A stretch of DNA of 64,000 bases from Oceanobacillus jeddahensis (GCF_000750635.1 NZ_CCDM010000001.1:992001-1056000), one strand, 5' to 3'; shown: positions 9,454-18,737, numbered from the stretch's first letter. The notes: a model not told the origin generated them from the letters alone. A program made the numbers and translations.

Positions 9454-10851
9454 TTATGCATAAGATTTTTTCTTGGCTTTCAATGTTTCTGTATCTTCCT
9501 TAAAATCATAGGTTTTTTTACCCCATACTTTAAATACTTTTAATAGAATCAAATAAATCGGAACAGGCGCTAACAGCCATAGAATACCAGCTGTAACGGA
9601 CAGTGTCCCAGCCATGATCATCATAATTGTCGCCACCGTTACATAAGAGAACATCATCGGGATATTCATCATGCCTAATTCAATGGCTGTGGTGGAGCGC
9701 AATGAAGGCTCGATAATTCTTACTAACGCAATCCCGCTCGGCACTGTACCTAGTGACGTTCCCAGCAAACCAAGTGTCCGCGAAAAGTCATTATCGCCGC
9801 CCACGCGTTTTCCAAAATATAAAACAACAGCGACCGTTAAGATAATGATAACAATCGATTCGATAATAATCGGGACAATCCACTGGCCGATGATACTGAA
9901 TTGAACTGCCATAAAGGAACAGACAACTAAATAATCTGTGGACCAACCGGTAATTTTTGTTTGAAATGTATTATCCAGCAAATGATCCATCCGGAGCTTT
10001 TTCAATATCATTTTTACCAGGTAGCCTGCCAGCATCCCGTAAATAAATAGCATACCGCCAAGCGTTGGGCCAGCTCCAGGAATCAATGAGACAAGATGTG
10101 CCATTCCCAAAGCCAGCACATAACAGATCCCGATCATCGTAAAGTGAAAGGTCATCGTATCCATATTTCCGCTAAAGACGGTTTCCTGACCGATAGATTC
10201 TCTTTTATCCTCCTTTGTATAGTAGCCACGTTTGATATAATCTTTAATTTTGGATTCCCCATATTTCTTGGCTAATCCACGTTTTAAGCCATATTTCGCA
10301 ATTGGTACGCCAACTAAGAAGCAGGCAATAAAACCAATCGCCGCAAAAGTAAGACCAACCATCGCTGCATTTTCGATACCATACTGCTGTTCAAAAATAG
10401 AGCCAAATGTAGCTGCCTGCCCAGGTCCTTGTGTGAAAGCAAAGGGGATAAGCAGTCCATATAATGCATCCATCCCAAAGTGACTGCCGACTAGCAGGAC
10501 TACGATAACGCCAACAACAGGCGTCAAAGCATATAATAGATTCCAAAGCATACCCATTCCTACAGCGCCCTTGACAATTTGTTTGCCAACAGCATTATCT
10601 TTATTCGTTTTGTTATTGCTTGTTAAACCAATGGAAATGAACGTAATCGTAAATAGCTGCGTAACGATCATCGTAAACATTTCAGCATTCGTAGCTTGGA
10701 TAAGATTTGTATTCATCACAATCATGCCTAGAATACCAGCGATTACACTTGCAGGTACCAGCATATTTTTAATAAAAGAAACTTTTGATCGGATAATCAT
10801 ACCAACACAAAGTAGAATACTTGCGATCCCAAAAGCAATCATAAAACTCAT
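9454..10851 (-). CDS. GltS-like sodium/carboxylate symporter
   Basis: 465 residues with two inverted halves of hydrophobic helices, as in the sodium/glutamate symporter GltS fold. A loop motif 'FAFTQGPGQAATFGSIFEQ' in the first half and 'LGTSLGTVPSGIALVRII' in the second correspond to the re-entrant loops. A basic cytoplasmic linker lies near residues 190-230. It is divergent from typical GltS and may carry another amino acid or acylated amino acid used by the neighbouring amidohydrolase. A clean AGGAGG site precedes ATG. Confidence 0.8.
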   Translation of the reverse strand: MSFMIAFGIASILLCVGMIIRSKVSFIKNMLVPASVIAGILGMIVMNTNLIQATNAEMFTMIVTQLFTITFISIGLTSNNKTNKDNAVGKQIVKGAVGMGMLWNLLYALTPVVGVIVVLLVGSHFGMDALYGLLIPFAFTQGPGQAATFGSIFEQQYGIENAAMVGLTFAAIGFIACFLVGVPIAKYGLKRGLAKKYGESKIKDYIKRGYYTKEDKRESIGQETVFSGNMDTMTFHFTMIGICYVLALGMAHLVSLIPGAGPTLGGMLFIYGMLAGYLVKMILKKLRMDHLLDNTFQTKITGWSTDYLVVCSFMAVQFSIIGQWIVPIIIESIVIIILTVAVVLYFGKRVGGDNDFSRTLGLLGTSLGTVPSGIALVRIIEPSLRSTTAIELGMMNIPMMFSYVTVATIMMIMAGTLSVTAGILWLLAPVPIYLILLKVFKVWGKKTYDFKEDTETLKAKKKSYA

Positions 10852-10991
10852 ATTGATGACCTCCTTAAGAAGACTGTCGATTTTTGCATAATTAGAGTAT
10901 TCTTCATTTTATGCTATGAATAAATGTATTCTCAAGGAGGTAAGAATGTTCGTACCAGTTAAGAAATAATAGATAATAGATTTTCTTACAT

Positions 10992-11709
10992 TCATCTACT
11001 ATTTCTCGACAATGTTATCTTAAATGAGTACATATCGGCCCGGTAATAAGCCCTCTCAAATTCAACAAAATCACCATTCATATCGGTGATTTTTCTTTCT
11101 GCAATAATGATGCTCGAACCTTCAGGAATATTTAATAGATGGGAATCATTTACCGTAGAAACCCCAGCTGTAATTTCCTGTTCTGCTTGAAAAGTCTTTA
11201 CTTTTAATTCCCGTCCCAATAGTTCATAAAATGCTTCTTGATCTAAATTAAATCGAGAAAGCTTATTCCCTAACTCAACAGGGTAGTAATGCCTTTCAAT
11301 TCCGATTGGAATATTATTCGCATATCTTATTCTCTTAAAGTGATGTGCTTTTACTAAACCAGTGATGTCTTTCACCAAATAGTTCAATTTCTTTAGAGAT
11401 AACTAACTTCCCTCCCGGTGACATCCCAATTTTTTCGATATTCTCTGAAGTACTGCTGAGATTGCCAAGCCAGTCGTTAATAGTCTTTACTGCAATAAAG
11501 GTTCCTTTCCCCGGCTTTCTTACTAATATGCCTTCGCGCACAAGCTGATTGATGCTTTGTCTAACCGTGCTTCTACTCACATAGTATTCATCCATTAATT
11601 CCCGTTCGCTGGGAATTTTATCTGTATAGTGCCCGTTATATATTTTCTGTTCGATCTTTTGCTTTAATTGAACATGTAGAGGAATGGAATTTGTATAGTC
11701 TAAGCTCAT
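10992..11709 (-). pseudogene. GntR/UTRA regulator split by a frameshift
   Basis: The N-terminal part (11335-11709) carries a GntR winged helix: 'IPSERELMDEYYVSRSTVRQ' and 'GILVRKPGKGTF'. The C-terminal UTRA ligand domain is in another frame (10992-11387), with 'HHFKRIRYANNIPIGIERHY' and 'GSSIIIAERKITD'. The two frames overlap by 53 bases, and a one-base shift between about 11340 and 11395 would join them into a normal-length protein of about 240 residues. It heads the GltS/amidohydrolase/APC unit and was presumably its regulator. It is either a true recent inactivation or a sequencing error. Confidence 0.8.
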
Positions 11710-12036
11710 TGGTGTTCCCCTCCGTTGGATTGGTTTTTGGGTTGAGTTTATTTTTTAATGATTTAGATTATTTTAGCATGGATTGGGGGGAGGGGGTTAG
11801 TGGGGAGAACTGTGCTACATTATGGGATTGGTAACTTCCAGTATTTTATTAATATAATATTAATATTATATTTAAAAACACCTAAAGAATTTTAGTTTTT
11901 GGTCGATATTAATAATGAATATTTTAATTTGTGATTCAAACTTGAGTTGTTACATAATAAAAACTATAGGAGGTTGCGCATAAATTAATGTTATAAATAA
12001 TATAGTAGAAATCAAATTTCCAAGGAGACACTGAGA
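11710..12036. other. AT-rich intergenic region
   Basis: About 330 bases between the broken GntR gene and a decayed plus-strand gene. It holds an AGGAGG-like site (11970) without an ORF behind it and long A/T stretches. No hairpin or RNA family was recognised. Confidence 0.3.
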
Positions 12037-12691
12037 TTGAAACAATTCATTGATTTGAGAGTTTAACTGCAAAAAATTGGATGAAGAGAGTTATTTAAAT
12101 TTCATTACATTATATGAATTGATAAGTAATTGGAAGTCGACATTTGTTTTTAAAGATGGTGAAATGCTGGATAGAAAGGTACTAGGCCAAATAACTTATT
12201 GTTACGGAGACAAGATTAGAACTGGTAGCGGTTCCTTTTGTTATGAAGCTTCTATTTTTTTTTTTTTTTTTTTTTTTTTTTGAAAATTCTTTCGGATGTC
12301 ATAGATTGATGATTCATTCCGGCCAAAGACCATGGTATGAATGGAAAAGAGGATAAGATGATAAATATGTATACATAGATAAAGAATCTATACGAAACCA
12401 AATTGATGAATGAGCAAAAATATATCATCATTGTCCCGCTTTTGTCTATAACAAAATAATGACTGTATTGAATGATTTACCTAGCAAAATTGATAAAAAT
12501 TCGAGGTATTACAAATCGTTATAAGAAATAAATTAAAGTCATAATACTACCATAAAAATTGACACTGAAGAAAAATCATCTGTAGAAACTAATATAAAAG
12601 AAGCAAAGAAAAAGTCAGGGTTCTTTCGGCAGCATTATTATTAATTTCTGTAACTGGAATCATTTTAAGATCAATTTATTATCTTTTTTAA
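12037..12691 (+). pseudogene. Decayed gene with a 27-T tract, possibly a membrane-anchored protein
   Basis: An AAGGAG site precedes TTG 12037 (LKQFIDLRV, then stop). Removing one T near 12063 joins this to 'NCKKLDEESYLNFITLYEL' and on to 'GSFCYEAS'. A run of 27 T then shifts the frame, after which 'ENSFGCHRLMIHSGQRPWYE' continues. Later in the same frame there are stops at 12354, 12405 and 12522, but sensible protein text lies between them ('AKIYHHCPAFVYNKIMTVL'). The end holds a hydrophobic helix in a further frame ('SAALLLISVTGIILRSIYYL', stop 12689-12691). I read this as one dead gene of about 215 codons; the family is not recognised. Confidence 0.6.
12255..12281 (+). repeat. 27-base poly-T tract inside a dead gene
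   Basis: An uninterrupted run of 27 T. Upstream and downstream codons read as one protein if the run were 5 T (Ile-Phe) or any length differing from it by multiples of three, so it looks expanded by slippage inside a coding region. Assembly or sequencing artefact cannot be excluded. Confidence 0.9.
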
Positions 12692-12724
12692 AATAATCTA
12701 TAAAGAGAAAAGTAGGTGGTAATA

Positions 12725-12925
12725 ATGAAGTTCAAAAAACCAAGGTCCTCAATTTCTAAAGCGAAATCAAGCGTGAAAAGGAAAGTGAAAAAATCTGTAA
12801 CCCCTGGTTACGGTAAAGGTGGGGCGACTGCTATTAGTAATCCAAAAAAATATGTTAAGAAAAAAGCACTAGGACAACCACTTTCAAAAAAGAAGAAAAG
12901 AGGACTTTTTTCTTTATTTAAATAA
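12725..12925 (+). CDS. Small, very basic protein of unknown function
   Basis: ATG at 12725 is preceded by TAGGTGG at good distance; the GTG at 12716 is less likely. 66 residues with a very high Lys/Arg content and almost no acids: 'KSSVKRKVKKSVTPGYGKG', 'ISNPKKYVKKKALGQP' and a 'KKKKRG' tail. The 'GYGKGG...NPKKYVKKK' pattern recalls short basic proteins seen in Firmicutes prophage and toxin neighbourhoods, but I cannot name a family. It may bind nucleic acid or be a secreted cationic peptide; no signal peptide is visible. It follows the dead gene at 12037. Confidence 0.5.
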   Translation: MKFKKPRSSISKAKSSVKRKVKKSVTPGYGKGGATAISNPKKYVKKKALGQPLSKKKKRGLFSLFK

Positions 12926-13052
12926 AACATCAATATCAATAATAGAAAAGAGGCTTGCCTCACTATAGGATAATTTGTAATGTGTACTGGTGTATTCGAC
13001 ATTGTTAGTATAGGAAGAAAGGCCCTTCCAAAACGTATAAAACCACCATAAT

Positions 13053-13104
13053 AGCCCTAATGGATCTACTTTATCAAATAATTTACTCCTGTAAGGGCTT
13101 TTTG
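13053..13104 (+). terminator. Possible terminator with long loop
   Basis: AGCCCT at 13053-13058 pairs with AGGGCT at 13094-13099, followed by TTTTT. The loop is about 35 bases. It lies in the 380-base gap between the small basic gene and the TetR gene, which otherwise holds nothing recognisable. Confidence 0.45.
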
Positions 13105-13309
13105 TCATGGCGTCATATTTTTCTCCGTTTATGTTCTTGTTACTTCAAACTAAATATGAAATAAACATGTTCAAGGTCGTGGGCTATTATTATCTTTTTA
13201 TGTGTAAAATAATAACCACTGGAATTAAGTAGAAAAATTCTTAGCAAAAAACGGTAAAAGCGACTGCTCAAATGAAAAAATACTCTCCACATCCATCTGA
13301 ACTAAACAA

Positions 13310-13903
13310 CTATGTTTTCAACCCATCCACAATCACAACAAAAAATTTCTCACTAACCTCTTGCAAATCATAAGAGCCGGTATTCATACACCAGTGATAA
13401 ATTGCTCCCATAAGACCTTGCACAACTATAAATTTTAGCTCCTCTACAGATGAGGTTGTTTTAATTTCCCCTTTTTGTTGCCCCTCTTCAATAATACTCT
13501 CAATAATAGTAAAAAGTGGTCTGTCTTGATCAATGAAATACTTGTTTTGCCCGGGCATTAGCGCGTTACTATAGATTACTCTCATCAGGTCTAGACCAAG
13601 TTCACTCTGTATATAAGACATTTGCTTATTAACAAATAATATGATTTTTTCAGGTGCAGATAAATCTTTAGGAAAGGCATTGTAATACTCCGAATAGTAA
13701 TGATCAATTTCTTTAAACTTTTCCAGAATAATATTATGTTTTGATTCAAAATGAAAATAGAAGGATCCCTTTGAAGAATTGCTTTCTTTAACAATTTCAT
13801 CAACAGTTACATGATCATAACCTTTTTCGCTAAATAACTTTAATGCTGTATTTAAAATTTGCTTTTTAGTTCGTTCCCCTCTAACTTGCTTAGATCGTTT
13901 CAT
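13310..13903 (-). CDS. TetR/AcrR-family repressor (FadR-like)
   Basis: 197 residues. The N-terminal helix-turn-helix spans about 12-58 with 'ALKLFSEKGYDHVTVDEIVK' and 'SNSSKGSFYFHF', a standard TetR recognition helix. The remainder is a helical ligand domain of normal length. It is divergent from the acyl-CoA ligase and thiolase genes, so it probably senses an acyl-CoA and represses that cluster, as FadR of Bacillus does. A palindrome in the shared control region is a candidate operator. Confidence 0.85.
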   Translation of the reverse strand: MKRSKQVRGERTKKQILNTALKLFSEKGYDHVTVDEIVKESNSSKGSFYFHFESKHNIILEKFKEIDHYYSEYYNAFPKDLSAPEKIILFVNKQMSYIQSELGLDLMRVIYSNALMPGQNKYFIDQDRPLFTIIESIIEEGQQKGEIKTTSSVEELKFIVVQGLMGAIYHWCMNTGSYDLQEVSEKFFVVIVDGLKT

Positions 13904-13956
13904 CCTTTTCCCACCTTTATCTATTTGCAGCTATATTTTACCCGTTTTCATATTAA

Positions 13957-13974
13957 AATGAAAGATTATTCATT
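13957..13974. promoter_or_regulatory. Candidate TetR operator
   Basis: AATGAA-N6-TTCATT dyad between the divergent TetR and acyl-CoA ligase genes. It resembles the TGAATGA/TCATTCA half-sites of Bacillus FadR regulators. Inference from position and symmetry. Confidence 0.45.
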
Positions 13975-14029
13975 CTTTTTAAAGGAATTCCGTTATTAGA
14001 TTAATAATAAGAATGTTATAAAAATTTTA

Positions 14030-14058
14030 TTGACAGAATAATAATGATAATATAATAT
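14030..14058 (+). promoter_or_regulatory. Sigma-A promoter of the acyl-CoA ligase unit
   Basis: TTGACA at 14030-14035; -10 candidates are TATAAT (14051-14056, 15-base spacer) or TAATAT (14053-14058, 17-base spacer). A short dyad AGACT-AC-AGTCT follows at 14066-14077. Confidence 0.6.
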
Positions 14059-14126
14059 CTAAAACAGACTACAGTCTATTTATTAGAATATTAGGCCTTT
14101 GATCTAAATTCTTTTATGAAAACTAT

Positions 14127-14140
14127 TGTAAGCGCTTTAT
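14127..14140 (+). promoter_or_regulatory. cre-like site (CcpA)
   Basis: TGTAAGCGCTTTAT matches the catabolite-responsive consensus TGNAANCGNTNNCA except near its end. Placed between promoter and start codon, it could give CcpA roadblock repression of fatty-acid-type catabolism. Confidence 0.5.
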
Positions 14141-14171
14141 TTATGGTGGTACTTTTTATAAGGAGGAATTT

Positions 14172-15725
14172 ATGATGCTTGAAACAAACTTAGTTGATTT
14201 GTTTGATAAAGCAGTTAGTCAATATGCCGAAAGGGTAGCTTTTAAAGATAAAACGCGTTCTATCACATATAAAGAGCTAAATGAAGAAGTTAATCGAATG
14301 GCAAATGTTTTAAAAAAACAGGGAATTAATCATTTGGATCGAGTAGCTGTTTGGTTAAAAAATGGAATTGATTTCATTATTACAGATTTTGCATTAATAA
14401 AAGTTGGTGCTACAAGAGTGTGCTTAAATACTTTTCTAAGTACAGAAGAAGTTACGTATCGAATAAACGATTCAGGAGCAAAATTGCTTATATGCGAAGA
14501 GGAATATAAAAATAATATTTTATCCGTTCGTGATGATATTGCTTCTGAAATTCAGATTTTAACGAATGGTGGCTCTAATTCTACAAATTTTAAAACATTA
14601 CTTACTGAAGCAAGCACTAACCCAATCCATGTTCCAGTGGAAGAGTCGGATCTAACATTGATCATGTATACAGGCGGGACTACTGGTCGTTCTAAAGGAG
14701 TGAAACATACGCATAAATCCGTCATTGCGATTGTCTATAGTGAGATTGTTGAGCTAGAAATTAGTAGGGGAGTGCACATGTTGCATGTAGCACCGTTACC
14801 ACACGCGGCAGGCTTCCTCATATTCCCTGGTCTTATTCGTGGGGGAAAGCAAGTAATTTATGAGGGATTTGACCCAGTAACCTATTGTGAGGCAGTAGAG
14901 AAGGAAAAAATAACATTCTCCTTTTTAGTACCAACAATGATCTATATGATATTAGATTTACCTAATAGCAATGATTACGATCTTTCTAGTTTAAAAACGA
15001 TTATCTATGGGGCCGCCCCGATGGCACCAAGTAGAATTCGAGAGGCTATTCAATTGTTTGGAAATGTTTTGATTCAAATATATTCTCAAGCGGAAGTTGC
15101 TAATCAAACCACTGTTTTAACAGCAGATGACCATCTATATGCGTTAGAGAATGATGAATCCATTTTGTCTTCTTGCGGCCGCAGTATTATTATGTCTCAA
15201 GTAAAAATTGTTGATGATAAAGGGGAGGTTTGTCCACCCAAAAAAGTTGGTGAAATTATTACAAAAGGGCCTCACTTAATGGAAGGTTATTGGAAAATGG
15301 AAGAAGAGACTAACCATACAATACGTGATGGGTGGCTTTATACTGGGGACATTGGTTATGTAGATGAAAGAGGATATATGTATTTAGTAGACCGAAAAAA
15401 AGATGTAATTATTAGTGGAGGATTTAATGTTTATACAACGGTCACGGAAAAGGTATTATTTGAACATCCAAGTGTATTACAAGCTACAGTCATAGGTGTA
15501 CCAGATAAATTGTGGGGAGAAGCAGTGAAAGCGTTTATAGTACCACGCGAAGACTCATTAGATGAGGAGTCTTTACTTCAATATTGTAAAATCAAATTAT
15601 CCAATTATGAAGTACCAAAATCAATTGAAATTGTAAGCGAGTTGCCATTAACGCCATATGGAAAAATTGATAAGAAAAAATTACGTGAGCCATATTGGAG
15701 TAATATTGAAAGGCAAGTAAATTAA
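14172..15725 (+). CDS. Acyl-CoA synthetase / AMP-dependent ligase
   Basis: 517 residues of the ANL adenylation superfamily. Seen motifs: the phosphate loop 'YTGGTTGRSKGVKHTH' (about 167-182), 'IYGAAPMAP', the core 'GWLYTGDIGYVDERGYMYLV' with 'DRKKDVIISGGFNVY', and the C-terminal catalytic Lys in 'PYGKIDKKKL'. It activates a carboxylic acid to its CoA ester via the acyl-AMP. The AAGGAGG site is 6 bases before ATG 14172 (a second ATG follows at once). It is followed by a thiolase and a sodium symporter, so the natural substrate is likely an imported short or medium carboxylate rather than necessarily a long-chain fatty acid. Confidence 0.85.
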   Translation: MMLETNLVDLFDKAVSQYAERVAFKDKTRSITYKELNEEVNRMANVLKKQGINHLDRVAVWLKNGIDFIITDFALIKVGATRVCLNTFLSTEEVTYRINDSGAKLLICEEEYKNNILSVRDDIASEIQILTNGGSNSTNFKTLLTEASTNPIHVPVEESDLTLIMYTGGTTGRSKGVKHTHKSVIAIVYSEIVELEISRGVHMLHVAPLPHAAGFLIFPGLIRGGKQVIYEGFDPVTYCEAVEKEKITFSFLVPTMIYMILDLPNSNDYDLSSLKTIIYGAAPMAPSRIREAIQLFGNVLIQIYSQAEVANQTTVLTADDHLYALENDESILSSCGRSIIMSQVKIVDDKGEVCPPKKVGEIITKGPHLMEGYWKMEEETNHTIRDGWLYTGDIGYVDERGYMYLVDRKKDVIISGGFNVYTTVTEKVLFEHPSVLQATVIGVPDKLWGEAVKAFIVPREDSLDEESLLQYCKIKLSNYEVPKSIEIVSELPLTPYGKIDKKKLREPYWSNIERQVN

Positions 15726-15776
15726 TACATTACCATCTGTCCCAAGTATATGTGTAATTCGAATGGAGGCGGTGAC

Positions 15777-16964
15777 GTGGATAAAGCTGTTGTATTAGGA
15801 GTTGGTATGACTAAATTTGGAAAGTACTTAAACCAAAGTTTCAAACAATTAAGTAACAGCGTAATTGATGAAGCACTTCAAGATGCTGAGATTGATAAGT
15901 TAGATATTCAAGCTGCGTTTGTAAGCAATGTAATGGCAGGATCCATTTGGGGCCAAGATTCTATCCGTGGTCAAGTGTTTTTATCTGAATCTGGATTGCA
16001 AGGAATTCCAGTTCATAATGTTGAAAATGCTTGTGCAAGTGGCTCTTCCGCAATTCAATTGGCAAAGATGGCTGTTGAATCGGGAATGCATGATGTTGTC
16101 TTAGTATTAGGTGTAGAAAAAATGATACATCCTAATAAATCAAAATCTTTTGACGCCTTTCAAGGTGCGACGGATGTTGAGAACTTTCCGAAAGAGTTAG
16201 AAGGAGAGGGGGAGAGCAAAAAGCAGAGTATGTTTATGAATTTATATGCTGAGGAAGCACAGAGGTATATGGATAAATATGGATTAACGATTGAAACTTT
16301 GTCAAAGGTTGCAGTGAAGAATAGTTACAATGGAAGTTTGAATCCTAATGCGCATTATCAAAAGGCGAATAGTTTGGAAGCTATTATGACATCAAGGTTG
16401 ATTAGTACTCCTCTTCGATTGTTGATGTGCTCACCACTAAGTGATGGAGCGGCTGCCACTATAATATGTAGCGAAAAATATGCTAAAAAACATGTAAGAG
16501 AAATGATTTATATTAAAAGCTCCGTTGTTTTATCGGGGCAAAAAGCAATGGACAATGAAGTAAATAGCGTAACAAAAGCTGCAACGATAGCTTACGATCA
16601 AGCAGGGTTAGGTCCTAAAGATTTAGGAGTCGTAGAAGTTCATGATGCAGCAGTATCAGGGGAACTATGGGCTTATGAACAGTTACAGCTCTGTGAGGAA
16701 GGAGAAGCAGGAAGTATGATTGAAGAAGGAACGACCGAGATTTCTGGAAAAATTCCTGTGAACACAAGTGGTGGTTTAATATCGAGAGGTCATCCAATTG
16801 GGGCAACAGGAATCGCCCAGCTAGCAGAAGTTTATTGGCAATTAAAAGGGGAAGCAGGGGATCGGCAAATAAAAAACAAGCCGAAAGTTGGTTTAACACA
16901 AAATGTTGGAGGATTTTTATACGGGTATAATGGAGCAGTCTCCGTTCATATTTTTGAACGTTAA
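15777..16964 (+). CDS. SCP2-type thiolase family protein
   Basis: GTG at 15777 with a GGAGGCGGTGA site is preferred over ATG 15750, which lacks one and would add nine unusual residues. 395 residues of the thiolase fold: the nucleophile region 'VENACASGSSAIQLAKMAV' and the late His in 'GGLISRGHPIGATG' are present. The last active-site block is 'NVGG' rather than the Cys-containing one of degradative thiolases, as in the SCP2/acetyl-CoA acetyltransferase-like subgroup. It may perform a thiolytic or condensing step on the CoA ester made by the upstream ligase. Confidence 0.85.
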   Translation: MDKAVVLGVGMTKFGKYLNQSFKQLSNSVIDEALQDAEIDKLDIQAAFVSNVMAGSIWGQDSIRGQVFLSESGLQGIPVHNVENACASGSSAIQLAKMAVESGMHDVVLVLGVEKMIHPNKSKSFDAFQGATDVENFPKELEGEGESKKQSMFMNLYAEEAQRYMDKYGLTIETLSKVAVKNSYNGSLNPNAHYQKANSLEAIMTSRLISTPLRLLMCSPLSDGAAATIICSEKYAKKHVREMIYIKSSVVLSGQKAMDNEVNSVTKAATIAYDQAGLGPKDLGVVEVHDAAVSGELWAYEQLQLCEEGEAGSMIEEGTTEISGKIPVNTSGGLISRGHPIGATGIAQLAEVYWQLKGEAGDRQIKNKPKVGLTQNVGGFLYGYNGAVSVHIFER

Positions 16965-17025
16965 TCGATAACTTAGAATTTACCTTTATTGTTTTTCAAA
17001 AGCATATGATAAAGGAGGAATTTGG

Positions 17026-17136
17026 ATGGGAATCATGTTTTGGCTTTGGATAGGTTTTTGGGCTCTTGGCTGGGTGATATTGATAAACATTCATTTTGTA
17101 CAAAAATCAAGAAATAAAAATAACAAGCAAATTTGA
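17026..17136 (+). CDS. Small single-helix accessory protein of the symporter
   Basis: 36 codons starting MGIMFWLWIGFWALGW, one Trp-rich membrane helix followed by a basic tail 'QKSRNKNNKQI'. A textbook AAAGGAGG site lies 7 bases before the ATG. It sits directly before the sodium:solute symporter gene. Short membrane proteins preceding SSS transporters are a known arrangement (small accessory subunits of about 35-50 residues), and this fits in size, position and composition. Confidence 0.75.
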   Translation: MGIMFWLWIGFWALGWVILINIHFVQKSRNKNNKQI

Positions 17137-17217
17137 AAATAAATGAACCATTAATATTCTAATATTGAAGATAAAAATGAAGCTAAAAGCCAAATAAGAG
17201 ACGGGAAGGGGCAGATT

Positions 17218-18705
17218 ATGAGTTTAACTGTTTGGAGTTGGTTATATTTTGGTATATTCTTCATCTTTATGGTTTTTTTAGCTCTTCGTGGCTTGAAAAA
17301 AACAACTCGTGCTGTTGACTTTTCAACAGCACCCCGAGCTTATGGTCCTTTTACTATAGGTATTGCACTTACAGCAACCACTGGTAGTGCTGCAGCTATA
17401 TTGGGAAATCCTGGAATGGTCTATGCACAAGGCTGGCCTGCGTTATGGTATGCCATGGGCGGATATTCAGCAATCGCCCTTGCCTGGGCTTCATCAGCAT
17501 TTGTATTATCAAGAATTGGAAAAAATGCACAAGCAAAATCAATGGCTGATTTTATGGCGATTCGATTTCAAAGTCCGTTATTAAGAGTATTAACAGCACT
17601 AGCAGCAATTTTTAGTATTTTTTATATTGCTGGTCAATTTGCTGGATTAGGATTAGTTTTTGTGGAAGCAACAGGGATTGATTATTTATCAGGTGTTATC
17701 ATTGGAAGTATTTTAATGGCAGCTTATATTTCCATTGGCGGTTCACACGCTGATATTTTAACAAGTTTTATTCAAGGTCTTATTATGGTTTTATTAGGTG
17801 TTATGATTACGGTTGTAGTGTTAATTAATGTAGGTGGTATTGGAACAATTGATAGGGAACTAACACAAATAGATCCGGCTTTAAGTTCCAGTGTAGTTTT
17901 CAATGACCCTATGTTTGGTCCTTTTACGGGAATTGCTATTTTCATTTCCTTAGGCTTATTCGGACTAAGTCCACAGCTTTCCAAAATGTGGTTGGCACTT
18001 GATGATGAGAAAAATGTGTCCAAAGCATTATTGTGGGGATTTTTTGGGATAAGTGTATTAGCGTTAATTATGTGGCTAGGTGGACTTGGCAGCAGAGTAA
18101 TGTTTCCAGATGTTGCGCCTGATACAGCCATTTTATATTTACTTATCGAATCATTACCAGATTGGCTTACAGGCTTAGCTATGGTCGGTATTTTATCAGC
18201 AATTTTATCCACTACAGCAGGTTTGTTCTTAGTTGTATCTGTTGCTATGGCGGTTGATATTTATAGAGATTCTATTGTACCACTGCGCAAAAAGAAAATA
18301 TCTGAAGCTGTACTGGATAAAAAAGTGCTGATGTTGCAAAGGATTTTTATTCCTATACTTGTTATTGGAGGGATATTAATTGCACAAAATGAACCAGCTT
18401 ACATTACACAATTGATGTGGCTAGGAATTGGTTTATTTACAGGTAGTGTCATACCAGCGATGGTGATAGGAAGTCTTTGGAAAGGTGTTACTCGTAAAGC
18501 TGCAGAAATAGGGAGTATAGCTGGATTTTTAACATTTATATTTTTAACATTTATTGTTGGTCTGGGGATGCAAAATGAATTCTTTTTAGTTCCTTGGGCA
18601 GCAGCAGGGATATCAACGATTGTTGCAACTGTATTCATTGTAGTGATTAGCTTTTTTACAAAACCACTAGATAAAGCATATATTGATAAATTGTTTGCGA
18701 AATAA
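17218..18705 (+). CDS. Sodium:solute symporter (SSS family)
   Basis: 495 residues and about thirteen membrane helices. 'ALTATTGSAAAILGNPGMVY' corresponds to the first broken helix, and 'GILSAILSTTAGLFLVVSVA' to the sodium-site helix with paired Ser/Thr residues. With the small protein upstream it forms a two-part carrier of the carboxylate or pantothenate branch. Co-location with acyl-CoA ligase and thiolase suggests uptake of the acid that the ligase activates. A GGAAGGGG site precedes ATG and a terminator follows. Confidence 0.85.
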   Translation: MSLTVWSWLYFGIFFIFMVFLALRGLKKTTRAVDFSTAPRAYGPFTIGIALTATTGSAAAILGNPGMVYAQGWPALWYAMGGYSAIALAWASSAFVLSRIGKNAQAKSMADFMAIRFQSPLLRVLTALAAIFSIFYIAGQFAGLGLVFVEATGIDYLSGVIIGSILMAAYISIGGSHADILTSFIQGLIMVLLGVMITVVVLINVGGIGTIDRELTQIDPALSSSVVFNDPMFGPFTGIAIFISLGLFGLSPQLSKMWLALDDEKNVSKALLWGFFGISVLALIMWLGGLGSRVMFPDVAPDTAILYLLIESLPDWLTGLAMVGILSAILSTTAGLFLVVSVAMAVDIYRDSIVPLRKKKISEAVLDKKVLMLQRIFIPILVIGGILIAQNEPAYITQLMWLGIGLFTGSVIPAMVIGSLWKGVTRKAAEIGSIAGFLTFIFLTFIVGLGMQNEFFLVPWAAAGISTIVATVFIVVISFFTKPLDKAYIDKLFAK

Positions 18706-18737
18706 TGGGAAGTGGAAAATAATATGACACATGTCCA

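Noticed and set aside
10946..10969. AGGAGG followed by a 7-codon ORF (MFVPVKK) on the plus strand upstream of the GltS-like gene
   Set aside because: Perfect ribosome site but no gene or attenuator follows on that strand; probably a remnant.
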